Assembly (NCBI RefSeq): GCF_001294625.1
Contig: NZ_CP012677.1
Location: forward strand, 1,240,001 to 1,304,000
DNA: 64,000 nt
From: Arthrobacter alpinus
GTDB taxonomy: Bacteria > Actinomycetota > Actinomycetes > Actinomycetales > Micrococcaceae
Direction: 5' to 3'
In this document: positions 36,129-43,896 of the stretch, in pieces
Position numbering within the stretch: the first letter of the stretch is position 1
Layout: every line of letters begins with the position of its first letter
The notes under the pieces: generated by a model
What the model was told of the DNA's origin: nothing
Seen by the model: only the letters and a program-made list of their open reading frames with translations
Databases searched by the model: none
Program-made: the position numbers and the translations under genes

Positions 36129-36611
36129 ATGTATCTCATGACGCTCATGGATCCTCTCTTCTTGAATCTTCTGGCCGCCGCCGAGCGCGGTGAGAAATGC
36201 CCCCCGCTCGTGGTGGTGACGGGTACTTGGGTCATCCAGGGCGCCCTGGTCGGCACAACCGCATTTCTAGAAGCCTCCCAGATGCACGTCTACGACAAGC
36301 TGATTCGCCTGTGGGGCTCTGCAGAGCGCAAGAATCCCATGTCGCCCGAGGATGCCGCCCAGATTGCTGGTCAGCGACTCGCCCCGTTGGGAATCCCCGG
36401 GGGTGCAGGGTCGCCCAGTCTTAGCCTCATTGAAGTCACGCTGACCGGCGTTAAGACCCTCTCCGTGCCTGCGATGCGCGTGCCACTGGCAGCAATTGAT
36501 GCGTGGTGGGTCACCGATCATGCCCTGGAGAAGCAACAGCCCGTTGCGGAACGTGGGAGTGAAGCTCGGGGCGGCGGCGGTGTCAGCGTTGGCGTAGCAT
36601 TCGACTTCTAG
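36129..36611 (+). CDS. Island protein of unknown function
   Basis: 160 residues from ATG 36129 (MYLMTLMDPLFLNLLAAAERG), which has GTAGG in front; an earlier GTG at 36078 would add 17 residues without a ribosome site. The first half is moderately hydrophobic (PPLVVVTGTWVIQGALVGTT) and the rest mixed, ending in a Gly-rich stretch and VGVAFDF. There is no signal peptide or clear membrane helix, and I do not recognise the family. It lies in the tRNA-Leu island between the IS remnants and a toxin-antitoxin pair. Confidence 0.6.
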   Translation: MYLMTLMDPLFLNLLAAAERGEKCPPLVVVTGTWVIQGALVGTTAFLEASQMHVYDKLIRLWGSAERKNPMSPEDAAQIAGQRLAPLGIPGGAGSPSLSLIEVTLTGVKTLSVPAMRVPLAAIDAWWVTDHALEKQQPVAERGSEARGGGGVSVGVAFDF

Positions 36612-36838
36612 AACCCGGCGCTCCGAATCACCCAATCCCACCAGCCTCACATCGTTCTTTGAACTGTCCCGGAAATGATGCCGCCACCTATTTTGACGAA
36701 TGTGCGTATGTTGGCCTCTCGTTAAAGTTCGGCGCGTGGCGATGTGGTGGAGAATGTAGATCTCGACGTCTGGGTGCTCCTGTGGCGAGCGGGACCACCC
36801 GAATCGGGTCGGATCTTCTGGATTGATAGACAGAGCTA

Positions 36839-36853
36839 GTACCGGATTGGTAC
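36839..36853. promoter_or_regulatory. Operator-like inverted repeat before the toxin-antitoxin pair
   Basis: GTACC-GGATT-GGTAC is a perfect 5-5-5 inverted repeat 14 bases before the antitoxin start. CopG-type antitoxins usually bind such a site to repress their own operon. Confidence 0.5.
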
Positions 36854-36867
36854 CATGAGGTATGGCT

Positions 36868-37068
36868 ATGAATCTGCGAGTACCCGAAGAGCTGGATCGA
36901 GAGCTGGAGAAGCTTGCTCTTGAGGAACATACCTCAAAGTCCGCGCTGCTGCTTCAGGGTGCCGAGATGGTGCTACAACGTCACCGGCGTCGTCGTGAGA
37001 TCGCTGCGAGCATTGAGTTCGTCAAGAGCCATGATGCCGAGCTGTTGATCCGCCTCGCTGATGCATGA
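36868..37068 (+). CDS. Ribbon-helix-helix (CopG-like) antitoxin
   Basis: 66 residues: MNLRVPEELDRELEKLALEE is the beta strand and first helix of a ribbon-helix-helix protein, followed by a charged C-terminal helix (VLQRHRRRREIAAS) likely to wrap the toxin. ATG 36868 is chosen because GAGG at 36857-36860 gives seven-base spacing; ATG 36862 is too close. It overlaps the toxin gene by ATGA. It would neutralise the Doc-type toxin and repress the operon. Confidence 0.8.
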   Translation: MNLRVPEELDRELEKLALEEHTSKSALLLQGAEMVLQRHRRRREIAASIEFVKSHDAELLIRLADA

Positions 37069-37433
37069 CGCAGTATCTCGATATTGAGGATGCTCTCCAA
37101 GTCGTGGACGGCTATGGCTTTCATATCCGGGACATCGGCCTGCTTGCCTCCGCCCTCGCCCGTCCGGGAACCACCGTGCTGGGAACGGACGCATATCCGG
37201 ACCTTGCCTTGAAGGCAGCGGCGTTGCTGGATTCGGTGGCCAGGTTTCACCCGCTTCTGGACGGAAACAAGCGCACTGCCTGGACACTGATGGTGTCATT
37301 TCTTTGGATCAACGGATTCAAGCACAACTTCGGGACAAATGAGGCGTTTGATCTTGCCCTGGGAGTGGCCGCTGGAAATATTGGATTGGAACAATCGGCC
37401 GCGGCGATCGTGTCCCATATTGTTCCTCGCTAA
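37065..37433 (+). CDS. doc: Doc-type toxin (Fic fold)
   Basis: 122 residues with the Fic/Doc motif HPLLDGNKRTAW (His62, Asp66, Gly67, Asn68, Lys69, Arg70), in which the usual Phe after HP is Leu, plus LASALARPGTTVLGTDAYPDLALKAA (the PxxT...YPDL region seen in Doc proteins). Doc phosphorylates elongation factor Tu and so halts translation. Length matches Doc of phage P1 (126). Active-site residues are all present, so the toxin is probably functional. Lies next to attR, which may stabilise the island. Confidence 0.88.
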   Translation: MTQYLDIEDALQVVDGYGFHIRDIGLLASALARPGTTVLGTDAYPDLALKAAALLDSVARFHPLLDGNKRTAWTLMVSFLWINGFKHNFGTNEAFDLALGVAAGNIGLEQSAAAIVSHIVPR

Positions 37434-37503
37434 CCGATGGCAAGGACAGTAGGCTCTAGTCGGAGTCGGCGGGCGTACCTAGCCAGGATTCATGAAAATG
37501 GGC

Positions 37504-37522
37504 CTGTTCCCGCCGGGAACAC
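37504..37522. repeat. Inverted pair of integrase arm-site-like words
   Basis: CTGTTCCCGCCGGGAACAC contains GGGAACAC, the reverse complement of the GTGTTCCC words found next to attL at 34082 and 34103. It lies about 90 bases inside attR, as expected for arm sites of an integrating element. Confidence 0.5.
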
Positions 37523-37613
37523 TTTTCCTTCTGGACTGGTCCGGACTGCGTCGTATTGGGACGGAGATCGGCAGGATGTCGGGACTTCCCTCTGTTTGCA
37601 TGGGCTAAAAGCC

Positions 37614-37636
37614 GGTTCGAATCCCACCTCGGGCAC
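37614..37636 (+). other. attR: duplicated 3' end of tRNA-Leu
   Basis: Exact 23-base copy of 34022-34044. The upstream part of the tRNA is not present, so this is only the attachment-site duplicate marking the right end of the island. Confidence 0.85.
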
Positions 37637-37648
37637 ATATGTCGATGA

Positions 37649-37678
37649 ATGGCCCCCTGGAAACAGGGGACCATTTTT
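37649..37678 (+). terminator. Displaced original tRNA-Leu terminator
   Basis: ATGG(C)CCCCTG-GAAA-CAGGGG(A)CCAT followed by TTTTT. It stands 12 bases after attR in the same place and orientation as the terminator behind the intact tRNA, so it is likely the ancestral terminator moved away by the insertion. Confidence 0.6.
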
Positions 37679-37698
37679 CATTTGCGGCCCCGGTTCCG

Positions 37699-37719
37699 CT
37701 GATCGAGCTTGTCGAGACC
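37699..37719. repeat. Dispersed 20-bp repeat, copy 2 (TGATCGAGYTTGTCGAGAYC)
   Basis: TGATCGAGCTTGTCGAGACC differs from the copy at 33134-33153 at two pyrimidine positions. It lies shortly outside attR. Confidence 0.55.
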
Positions 37720-37959
37720 CGTCCATTCCCCTGATGGGCCTTGTTATGCAGCGTGCTGGTTCTCTGACGCTGATTTAGATGTTCGTTCCTGGCTTCTCCC
37801 TTTCTGAGTATTGCGGGTAATTCGTCCTCCGTTACCATCCATGGTCCGTAGGACCACTACGACATGACCTGGGTGTGACTTTTGGCCGGCAGCTGGAAGC
37901 TCTCCGTAGCTGCCGCTGTTTCAGTTGTCCACGGTCCTCGAAGCACCTCAGGGGGTCAA

Positions 37960-38032
37960 TGGCGAGACTTAGAATTCAAGCCCGTGGGCAATTTCATGGC
38001 CGCCCATGGGCAGTTTTTCATGGCCGCTAACA
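37960..38032. repeat. Terminal remnant of an IS21-family element
   Basis: Two direct repeats, GGGCAATTTCATGGCCGC and GGGCAGTTTTTCATGGCCGC, end at GCTAACA (38032), i.e. TGTTAGCGGCCATGAAAAAC read from the outer end on the minus strand. TG-starting ends with subterminal repeats of this kind are typical of IS21 elements. No istA/istB genes remain. Confidence 0.55.
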
Positions 38033-38291
38033 CGAGGGTGAACTCGTATTGAACGATGGCTACGGGGCGATCATGGCAGTTGTGTTTCGGCGGACATTGT
38101 CCTCTCTGTGGCTTGGAGCTCATCGGCTCGAAGCCGCATCACCAGGCCGCGGTGGGGCGCGCTATATCCGGCCAGTTCTTGCATAAGTACTATGATTCGA
38201 GGGACTTTACGCGTCGACCTGTTGCGGCCGTTCCACGCCGTTGAATTACGAGGGTGTTTCGACGTCGAACGAAACTGGAGACAAAATCGTC

Positions 38292-38918
38292 ATGAAGTTT
38301 TTCAAAGCACGGGTTCTGCTTTGGCCTCTCCTGCTGATCGCCGTGCTGGTTGTCTCGGGAATGGGCGCCGCTTTCGTATTCGGTGGACTCAACGCTCTCG
38401 CTCTCAGTTCGCTGTTCACCAGCACCTCTAACGAACGCGATTCGCAGGTGATTCAGTCCGTCACGCGCGTGCAAGAGGTCGCCCTGCTGAGCCTTCATAT
38501 CGAGGGTGTCGACAGGCACGAAAGCAATGGAGCGATTTTCGGCGTGGCCATACCCGCCAGCGAGAAAACAACGCTGATCCAGTACAAGCTCGACGCAAAA
38601 TTAGGCATCGATGGGTCACAGGTGAAGATCGAACCCACCGGCCCAGACTCATTTCGGGTGACCATCCCTGAATTTATTGGCATCGGCTTTGACGATCCTG
38701 TGTTCGAAGACCCCCTTGAGGACAACAACGCGCTTAGCTGGCTGGCGGCGCCAGCCGTTCAAACTCGCATGATCAACAACATTCTCAGCGACGAGAACAA
38801 ACAGAAGTACACCACCCAAAACGCGGCAGCGCTGAAAGAGCAGGTCGAGGTTTTCTACTCCGGAATCATCGCCTGCGTCGATCCCGAAATCACCATAGAC
38901 TTTGAGTTCGCAGGGTAG
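38292..38918 (+). CDS. Membrane-anchored protein, possibly DUF4230 family
   Basis: 208 residues from ATG 38292: an N-terminal membrane helix (VLLWPLLLIAVLVVSGMGAA), then an extracytoplasmic domain with a VIQSVTRVQEVALLSLHIEG strand region, a KLDAKLGIDGSQVKIEPTGP segment and VTIPEFIGIGF, followed by a helical C-terminus. The order resembles DUF4230 proteins (TM helix, beta-rich domain with Y-x-A-x-x-G-ID and VTIP/LPxP). The family is of unknown function. A TTG at 38241 would add 17 residues but gives a poorer signal-anchor. It stands alone, between an IS end and the SbnA-like operon. Confidence 0.55.
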   Translation: MKFFKARVLLWPLLLIAVLVVSGMGAAFVFGGLNALALSSLFTSTSNERDSQVIQSVTRVQEVALLSLHIEGVDRHESNGAIFGVAIPASEKTTLIQYKLDAKLGIDGSQVKIEPTGPDSFRVTIPEFIGIGFDDPVFEDPLEDNNALSWLAAPAVQTRMINNILSDENKQKYTTQNAAALKEQVEVFYSGIIACVDPEITIDFEFAG

Positions 38919-39072
38919 ATGCCCGCAACGCCCCGTTCTCGCCGCATGAACCCAAACTGTCAACTAAACACTGGTCAGACCCACCGTATGCCGGAGCCGA
39001 CAGCTTGAATATTACGCATCGCAGTGGTCTCACCGGCAGATGAAACGTCCCCACCATGGTTTGAAACGGCAG

Positions 39073-40479
39073 CTACAGCCTTATCCGGTCGATGTCGTCG
39101 GACTCCCAAGTTTTCCCGTTCCACAATACGTTGGCAGCAAGGGGCAACTGGTGGGATGCACTCTCAACGATGTGCATGAGATAGCCAGCGGTATTGGGGA
39201 ATGCTATGAGATCCCCAGCGGCCACTCCCGCGGGAAATTCAAAACGACGTCGCAGGAGAAGTTCTTCTTCAATACAGTAGGCACCCACCAGGAACGCGCT
39301 GCCGAATGTTCGTTCCGCGCCTGGGCCGGCGGCGTGAACGAGCAGCGGATCAAGTAAAAAGTCCGCAGAGGTGGACCTGCACTGTGTACGATTCATGTGC
39401 AAACCAACCAGCGGCACACCATCGCTGCGCTGTTTTGTGAATGCCACTTCGGCAAGCGTTAGCCCGCATCCATCCATCAGTGAACGCCCCGGTTCGCACC
39501 GTAGTTGAATATCGGCAGCCCTTAAAGCGGCGCCAATGGAAACCGATTCAGTCTCGGGCACATAACCAAGTAGTTCATTGAGCCAAACACCGCGCACGAG
39601 CTCCTGGTGATAGGGGTATACAGCGGAGCTGGGAGCGAGCCCCTTGGCGCCGAGCCTGTCGGATTTCCAGGTGAGGGACTCATCGCCGTCGGGCAGCCGG
39701 ACAAGCTGGTACCAAAAGTCCTCCCACTGGTCCGCACTGTCCACGTAAGACATGGGTATTCCGCCACCCATGTCCACGAAGTCTGGTGCGTGGCCCATGC
39801 TCCGCAGCTCTTCGATGACGCCCAGGGCCTGATGAATACCGAGGGAGCGGGCATGCGCATCATAGCCGTTGAGGTGGAAATGAAGGCCGGCCACCTTGAC
39901 GCCAGCGTTCGGGGTGACGTCGGAAAGTAGGTCCAACCAGTGGGATGCGGACAACCCAAAACGGGTGGGCGGGATGCTCCGGTGGTCGATAGACAGCCGC
40001 AAAGCCACGTTAAGGGCTTGTCCCGAAGCTTCGTTGACTTCCAATGCACTGTGTAGTTCGTCGCTGTTGTCCAGGCTGACGGTCACGCCGGCGGAGATGG
40101 CCGCGCGAAGAAGCGCCTTTGACTTCACAGCGGCGCTGAGGATGATTCGCTCTGGCGGCACTCCCCGGTCAAGGCATTGGCGCAGTTCATTCAGACTTGC
40201 TACGTCGACGCCGCACCCCTCGCGAACCGCCTGATCAATCGCTCCCATCGTCTTGTTGGCTTTGCGCGCATAGTAGATCTGCAAGTCGATCTGATGCTCA
40301 GCTGCGGCAGCGCGGAGCTCCTGGGCATTGCGTCCCATAGCGGAGTATTCGTGAATGTTGACCGGGGAACCGTGGGTGTCTATCAGCTGCCTGCAGAGTC
40401 TGGAGTTGCTGAGCAGCTCTTCCATCCACGGTTCAAGCCGGGCTGTCAGCCGCGCTGTGCCGTACATTTTTTCATTCAT
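39073..40479 (-). CDS. PLP-dependent decarboxylase, Y4yA/SbnH-like
   Basis: 468 residues of the ornithine/DAP/arginine decarboxylase family (alanine-racemase-like barrel plus beta domain). PLP-binding Lys73 is in IYYARKANKT; GLHFHLNGYD, FVDMGGGIPMSY and RCEPGRSLMDGCG are the further cofactor and substrate regions. It resembles the Rhizobium Y4yA group and the staphyloferrin B decarboxylase SbnH more than LysA. ATG 40479 has AGGAC six bases in front. Last gene of a three-gene operon; nine bases separate it from the FAD protein. A substrate derived from 2,3-diaminopropionate is plausible but inferred. Confidence 0.75.
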   Translation of the reverse strand: MNEKMYGTARLTARLEPWMEELLSNSRLCRQLIDTHGSPVNIHEYSAMGRNAQELRAAAAEHQIDLQIYYARKANKTMGAIDQAVREGCGVDVASLNELRQCLDRGVPPERIILSAAVKSKALLRAAISAGVTVSLDNSDELHSALEVNEASGQALNVALRLSIDHRSIPPTRFGLSASHWLDLLSDVTPNAGVKVAGLHFHLNGYDAHARSLGIHQALGVIEELRSMGHAPDFVDMGGGIPMSYVDSADQWEDFWYQLVRLPDGDESLTWKSDRLGAKGLAPSSAVYPYHQELVRGVWLNELLGYVPETESVSIGAALRAADIQLRCEPGRSLMDGCGLTLAEVAFTKQRSDGVPLVGLHMNRTQCRSTSADFLLDPLLVHAAGPGAERTFGSAFLVGAYCIEEELLLRRRFEFPAGVAAGDLIAFPNTAGYLMHIVESASHQLPLAANVLWNGKTWESDDIDRIRL

Positions 40480-40488
40480 CACTTTGTC

Positions 40489-42120
40489 CTAGTGGTTGAG
40501 CCGGTCGGTAATGAGACCAGCAATGCGCTGGGCCCACAGCAGGTGTTCGCCGTGCAGGGAACGATTGAGGGTGTCGTGGCCCAATGTTGGGTCCTCGGTG
40601 GGACGGCCCAGCGCTGCCAGAGATTCATTCCTGGATCCGTTCAAGGCAATGCAGGTCCCATCTGATGCTGTCAGAAGGCCACGGTCTCCGGGCCGGATGG
40701 AGATGTCCCCGCGATGCAGTAGCCCGGCGAACAGTTCACTAGTGGGAGTTCCTGCCGGTGCAGCCGCCGGCAGCACGCCAGGACCGGGCGTCACCGCGTC
40801 AACGAGGATCGCAGCCGGTGGCGGAGTCTGCTCAGTCGTGGCCAGCTGAAGGAGTCCGGCGTCAATGAGGGCCGCTAATTTACGTGCAGTGAGCTCCGGA
40901 GGGCCGAAGGTGATCTTCTCCAGGCTGTGAGCAACTCGGGCAAATTGGCGCCAGTCCCGGGCGGTTCGGGGCAAACGGTCCATCGCCGCCACCAGCTCCG
41001 CATACAGACCGGACCACACCCTGGCCCAAAGCCACCCTGTCGTGACAGGCGCCTGGAGCTGGTTCACAGCGAGGGCACGTTCTAAGAAGGCTGCGGCGTT
41101 GTGCGGCCGCTCAGGGGCCGCAGCTCCACAGCCGGCCACAGCTGAATGACCGGTCAAGGCCGTGCGCCACAGGGCCAGCGCACTAACGTCCAAGCCCATT
41201 ACACGGGCACAATCCTGGGCACAGCGCACAAGTATCAACCACAGCCCGCTCAGGCTGAGCTCAGCGGGCGCATCCGTTTCCCGTACCTCCTGGCCCCACT
41301 CGCGCAAGCTGGCTTTGTGTCCTTCCAAGCACGCAACGACCTCCCCGGGCACCATCTCGCTTTTGGGCAGCATGAGTGTGCCACTGCGGGAGGAAAAGAT
41401 GATCAGCCGCGGCTCTTCGCCACAGGAGCGATACCGCAATCGTGCGCCGTCGCCGGAGTCGTTGGTCCATTGCCAGTCGCCACCACGGCCTTCAGTCAGC
41501 AGCATTGCCACGTCGTAGGCCGTCAAGGCCGCTCCCCGAATCCAGACTTCGGACCCGGCGGGGAGGGCCTCCGGTGTCAGTGCGGCGTAATCCCCAATCA
41601 GCGGGAATCTGTTCACTGCGCCTTTCATAGGATCCGCTGCTGGGGCCTGCGCCAGTCCATGTCCGGTGGCCAAGAGAACCTCGTCGTAGGTGTTCGCCCC
41701 AAACGTCCCGCTGACCTGCCACACCGGACCCTTCCGTTCGACGCCGGTGACCACCTCAGGGACGTGGCCCACGGTGATGCTTCCGCGGCGCGACAACAGC
41801 TGAAACTGCTCCTGTAGATAACGTCCCACGAGCCGCCTTGGCGGATAACGCACTGGTCCCATTTCTGGTGCCACGCGCTGCGCCCACACAGTGAACGTCT
41901 CGGCACTCAAACACGAGGTTGCCTCTACGATGCCCGCCTGCACGTTCAGGCGAAGGGTCTCGGGCTGGTTGGTCCGCCATACACTTCCCGCTCCAGGCGG
42001 CTGGGGATCATAAACATCCACGGTCACCGGCGCCGATGGCGTGGATGACAGGCGGTCGTTGAGGGCCAGAAGTGCGAACAGGCTTTTTGGTCCTCCCCCG
42101 ACAACAGCAATGCGGATCAC
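40489..42120 (-). CDS. FAD/NAD(P)-binding protein (NAD_binding_9 type)
   Basis: 543 residues. The N-terminus IRIAVVGGGPKSLFALLALN is a dinucleotide-binding fold of the type seen in the FAD-NAD(P)-binding family PF13454 (GGGPKxL instead of GxGxxG). A second conserved part is EVLLATGHGLAQAP, and the C-terminal third is less conserved. Members occur in natural-product and siderophore-like clusters with unknown reactions. GTG start at 42120 overlaps the stop of the SbnA-like gene (GTGA). Inference: it may oxidise the SbnA product in place of SbnB. No membrane segment or signal peptide. Confidence 0.65.
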   Translation of the reverse strand: MIRIAVVGGGPKSLFALLALNDRLSSTPSAPVTVDVYDPQPPGAGSVWRTNQPETLRLNVQAGIVEATSCLSAETFTVWAQRVAPEMGPVRYPPRRLVGRYLQEQFQLLSRRGSITVGHVPEVVTGVERKGPVWQVSGTFGANTYDEVLLATGHGLAQAPAADPMKGAVNRFPLIGDYAALTPEALPAGSEVWIRGAALTAYDVAMLLTEGRGGDWQWTNDSGDGARLRYRSCGEEPRLIIFSSRSGTLMLPKSEMVPGEVVACLEGHKASLREWGQEVRETDAPAELSLSGLWLILVRCAQDCARVMGLDVSALALWRTALTGHSAVAGCGAAAPERPHNAAAFLERALAVNQLQAPVTTGWLWARVWSGLYAELVAAMDRLPRTARDWRQFARVAHSLEKITFGPPELTARKLAALIDAGLLQLATTEQTPPPAAILVDAVTPGPGVLPAAAPAGTPTSELFAGLLHRGDISIRPGDRGLLTASDGTCIALNGSRNESLAALGRPTEDPTLGHDTLNRSLHGEHLLWAQRIAGLITDRLNH

Positions 42121-43103
42121 TGATTCGCGAACTTCCCAGTATCCGCTGTACCTTCCAGTTCTTCATTCAACACTGTGCGAACCCAGTCATCGTTGTAGAC
42201 AGTTTGAAGGTAAGGAACACCGGTGTCATGAACCATGAACGCCACACGCGAAGCTGGATCAATGCCGGGCAGCAAGTTTCCCATCGCGGCAACGATGGCA
42301 CCGGTGGACGCTCCGGCGAGAATTCCTTCGCGGTGGGCCAGCCGGCGGCAACCTCGAACCATATCGATCTCTTGAATCTGGCAGACTATGTCCGGGGCAG
42401 CGGACGAGGCCAACTCCGGGAGAACCCCGGCGCCGAGGCCCGGTAGCCGGCGCGTGCCCGCGACCCCGCCGAACAGCACCGATCCCACAGAATCAACAGC
42501 CACGATTTTGGTGCCGAGGCCGTGGGTGCGAACGTATTGCTGGCATCCCAGAAGGGTGCCGGTGGTGCTGGTAGCGACGAAAAGGTAATCCAGATTGCCC
42601 CCGGTACCGGCCAATATTTCGGGCATAGTCGCCTCAAAGTGCGCACGCGGATTTGCGGGGGACCCGTACTGATTGGTGGTCACAGACCCCGGATGCATTG
42701 CCAGGAGATCATTGACCCGCTGGCGGCGGGCTGCGAGTTTGTTGCCGTCCGCCGGGGTCTGAATGCGGTTCACTGTTGCACCGTATGCCGCCATCAGCTC
42801 CAAGGCCAACGGGTTCGCATTTTCATCGACCACGGCCGTGAAGCTGATCCCGCGCACCACACATTGCCGCGCCAGGGCTATGCCTAGATTTCCCGATGTT
42901 GATTCAATGACCATGCCGCCGGCAACGAGCTGCCCCGAATCCAGAAGGGCCTCAATCAGCCCATTGGCGGTGCGTTCCTTGGTGCTACCGGACAGTTGGA
43001 GCAAGTCAAGCTTGGCATAGACTTCGATGCCACAGCCCTCAAAAAGCCGGTTAAGTTTGACCGTCGGTGTGACAAATGGTCGGAGCGTTCCCAAACTATT
43101 CAA
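42117..43103 (-). CDS. SbnA-like PLP synthase (2,3-diaminopropionate pathway)
   Basis: 328 residues of the cysteine synthase fold. PLP-binding Lys42 is in LSGSTKERTA; the phosphate/substrate loop is IESTSGNLGIALA. Features shared with SbnA rather than CysK are the VVDENANPLALELMAAYGA block, the NQYGSPANPRAHF segment, VATSTTGTLLGCQQ and the VGSVLFGG...RRLPGLGAG region. SbnA joins O-phosphoserine and glutamate to N-(2-amino-2-carboxyethyl)glutamate. Start is TTG 43103 with TGAGGAC seven bases upstream. First gene of the operon; the following genes overlap or are closely spaced. Confidence 0.75.
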   Translation of the reverse strand: MNSLGTLRPFVTPTVKLNRLFEGCGIEVYAKLDLLQLSGSTKERTANGLIEALLDSGQLVAGGMVIESTSGNLGIALARQCVVRGISFTAVVDENANPLALELMAAYGATVNRIQTPADGNKLAARRQRVNDLLAMHPGSVTTNQYGSPANPRAHFEATMPEILAGTGGNLDYLFVATSTTGTLLGCQQYVRTHGLGTKIVAVDSVGSVLFGGVAGTRRLPGLGAGVLPELASSAAPDIVCQIQEIDMVRGCRRLAHREGILAGASTGAIVAAMGNLLPGIDPASRVAFMVHDTGVPYLQTVYNDDWVRTVLNEELEGTADTGKFANQ

Positions 43104-43896
43104 CCTCAGTCCTCACATTCCATTCCTAGGGGCAACGATAGCTATTGAGGCAAGTATTGCCGGCGCCGCCGCGTCCCAGCGTCTAGCCAGTATAGGGCCA
43201 CCGATGAACAACTGCGTGAACTCTTATTCAGATCGCATCTAGCCGCCATTGACCGCCACGGCGGCGAACAAGGAGTGGCTGGAAGGCCATGGCAGCACTG
43301 GTTGGAGAATTTCCATCGGTATCGTTCACAGACAACAACGTCATCAAAAAAGCGCTGTCTGCCGCTCGGTGAAATCCGAAGGGACTCACCATGGAATTTG
43401 TACTCTCATTCGTCATTCATTGGAGAGAGCAGGCGCAACCACGATCCAATTTCCGCGGCGGAGAACCAACCAAGGAATCAACCGAGTGTGACCCGGGCAG
43501 ACACAATCTTGTCGTAGATTGCCCGCATAGCGTCCACGGCGGGTCTGATCGTCACCCTCGGGGCAAGAATCTCCACTGGATCGATGCTTGTGTACGGGCG
43601 CTTGCGTATGTAATCCTGCTTGTTGTCGTTTTTCTGGCAAGCACAGTTGCTGCTATGAATTCGTGGCGCATACCCTCACCAATCCGCCGCAAGCTCCGCA
43701 GGACCAGTTTATGCACAGCCTCAACGGTTTCCCCGGGTATGCGCGCCTTGGCCTAGTTCAAAACGAGAATGACCTAGACCGGCGCTGAATCAACCAAACA
43801 GAACATCCACAGTTCGCCGTCGTCCTGGATTTTGGGCACTGTCACCGGCCGGCTCAGGAGTCAATCCCTGGCCTGACAGGTGGGTATACAGTTCGG
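43104..43896. other. Degenerate region upstream of the SbnA-like operon
   Basis: About 800 bases with no supported gene; it should contain the promoter of the SbnA-like operon (an ATAGCTAT palindrome lies at 43138-43145, no Zur-like box seen). On the minus strand between about 43750 and 43480, coding-like stretches appear in different frames (for example IPGETVEAVHKLVLRSLRRI, then ILAPRVTIRPAVDAMRAIYD), as if an old gene had been broken by frameshifts. I cannot name it. Confidence 0.4.

Larger units (their letters stand above)
37434..38291. other. Gene-poor junction of island and chromosome
   Basis: About 860 bases with arm-site-like words, attR, a terminator, one dispersed repeat and an IS21-like end, described separately. 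Short open frames exist (for instance 37437-37778), but their sequence has no coding character and one runs across attR. I support no gene here. Confidence 0.6.

Noticed and set aside
37437..37778. 113-codon frame after the Doc gene
   Set aside because: It spans the attR copy of the tRNA end and a terminator hairpin and has no coding character.
43104..43200. Zur box in front of the SbnA-like operon
   Set aside because: Only an 8-bp ATAGCTAT palindrome is present; it does not match the actinobacterial Zur consensus.
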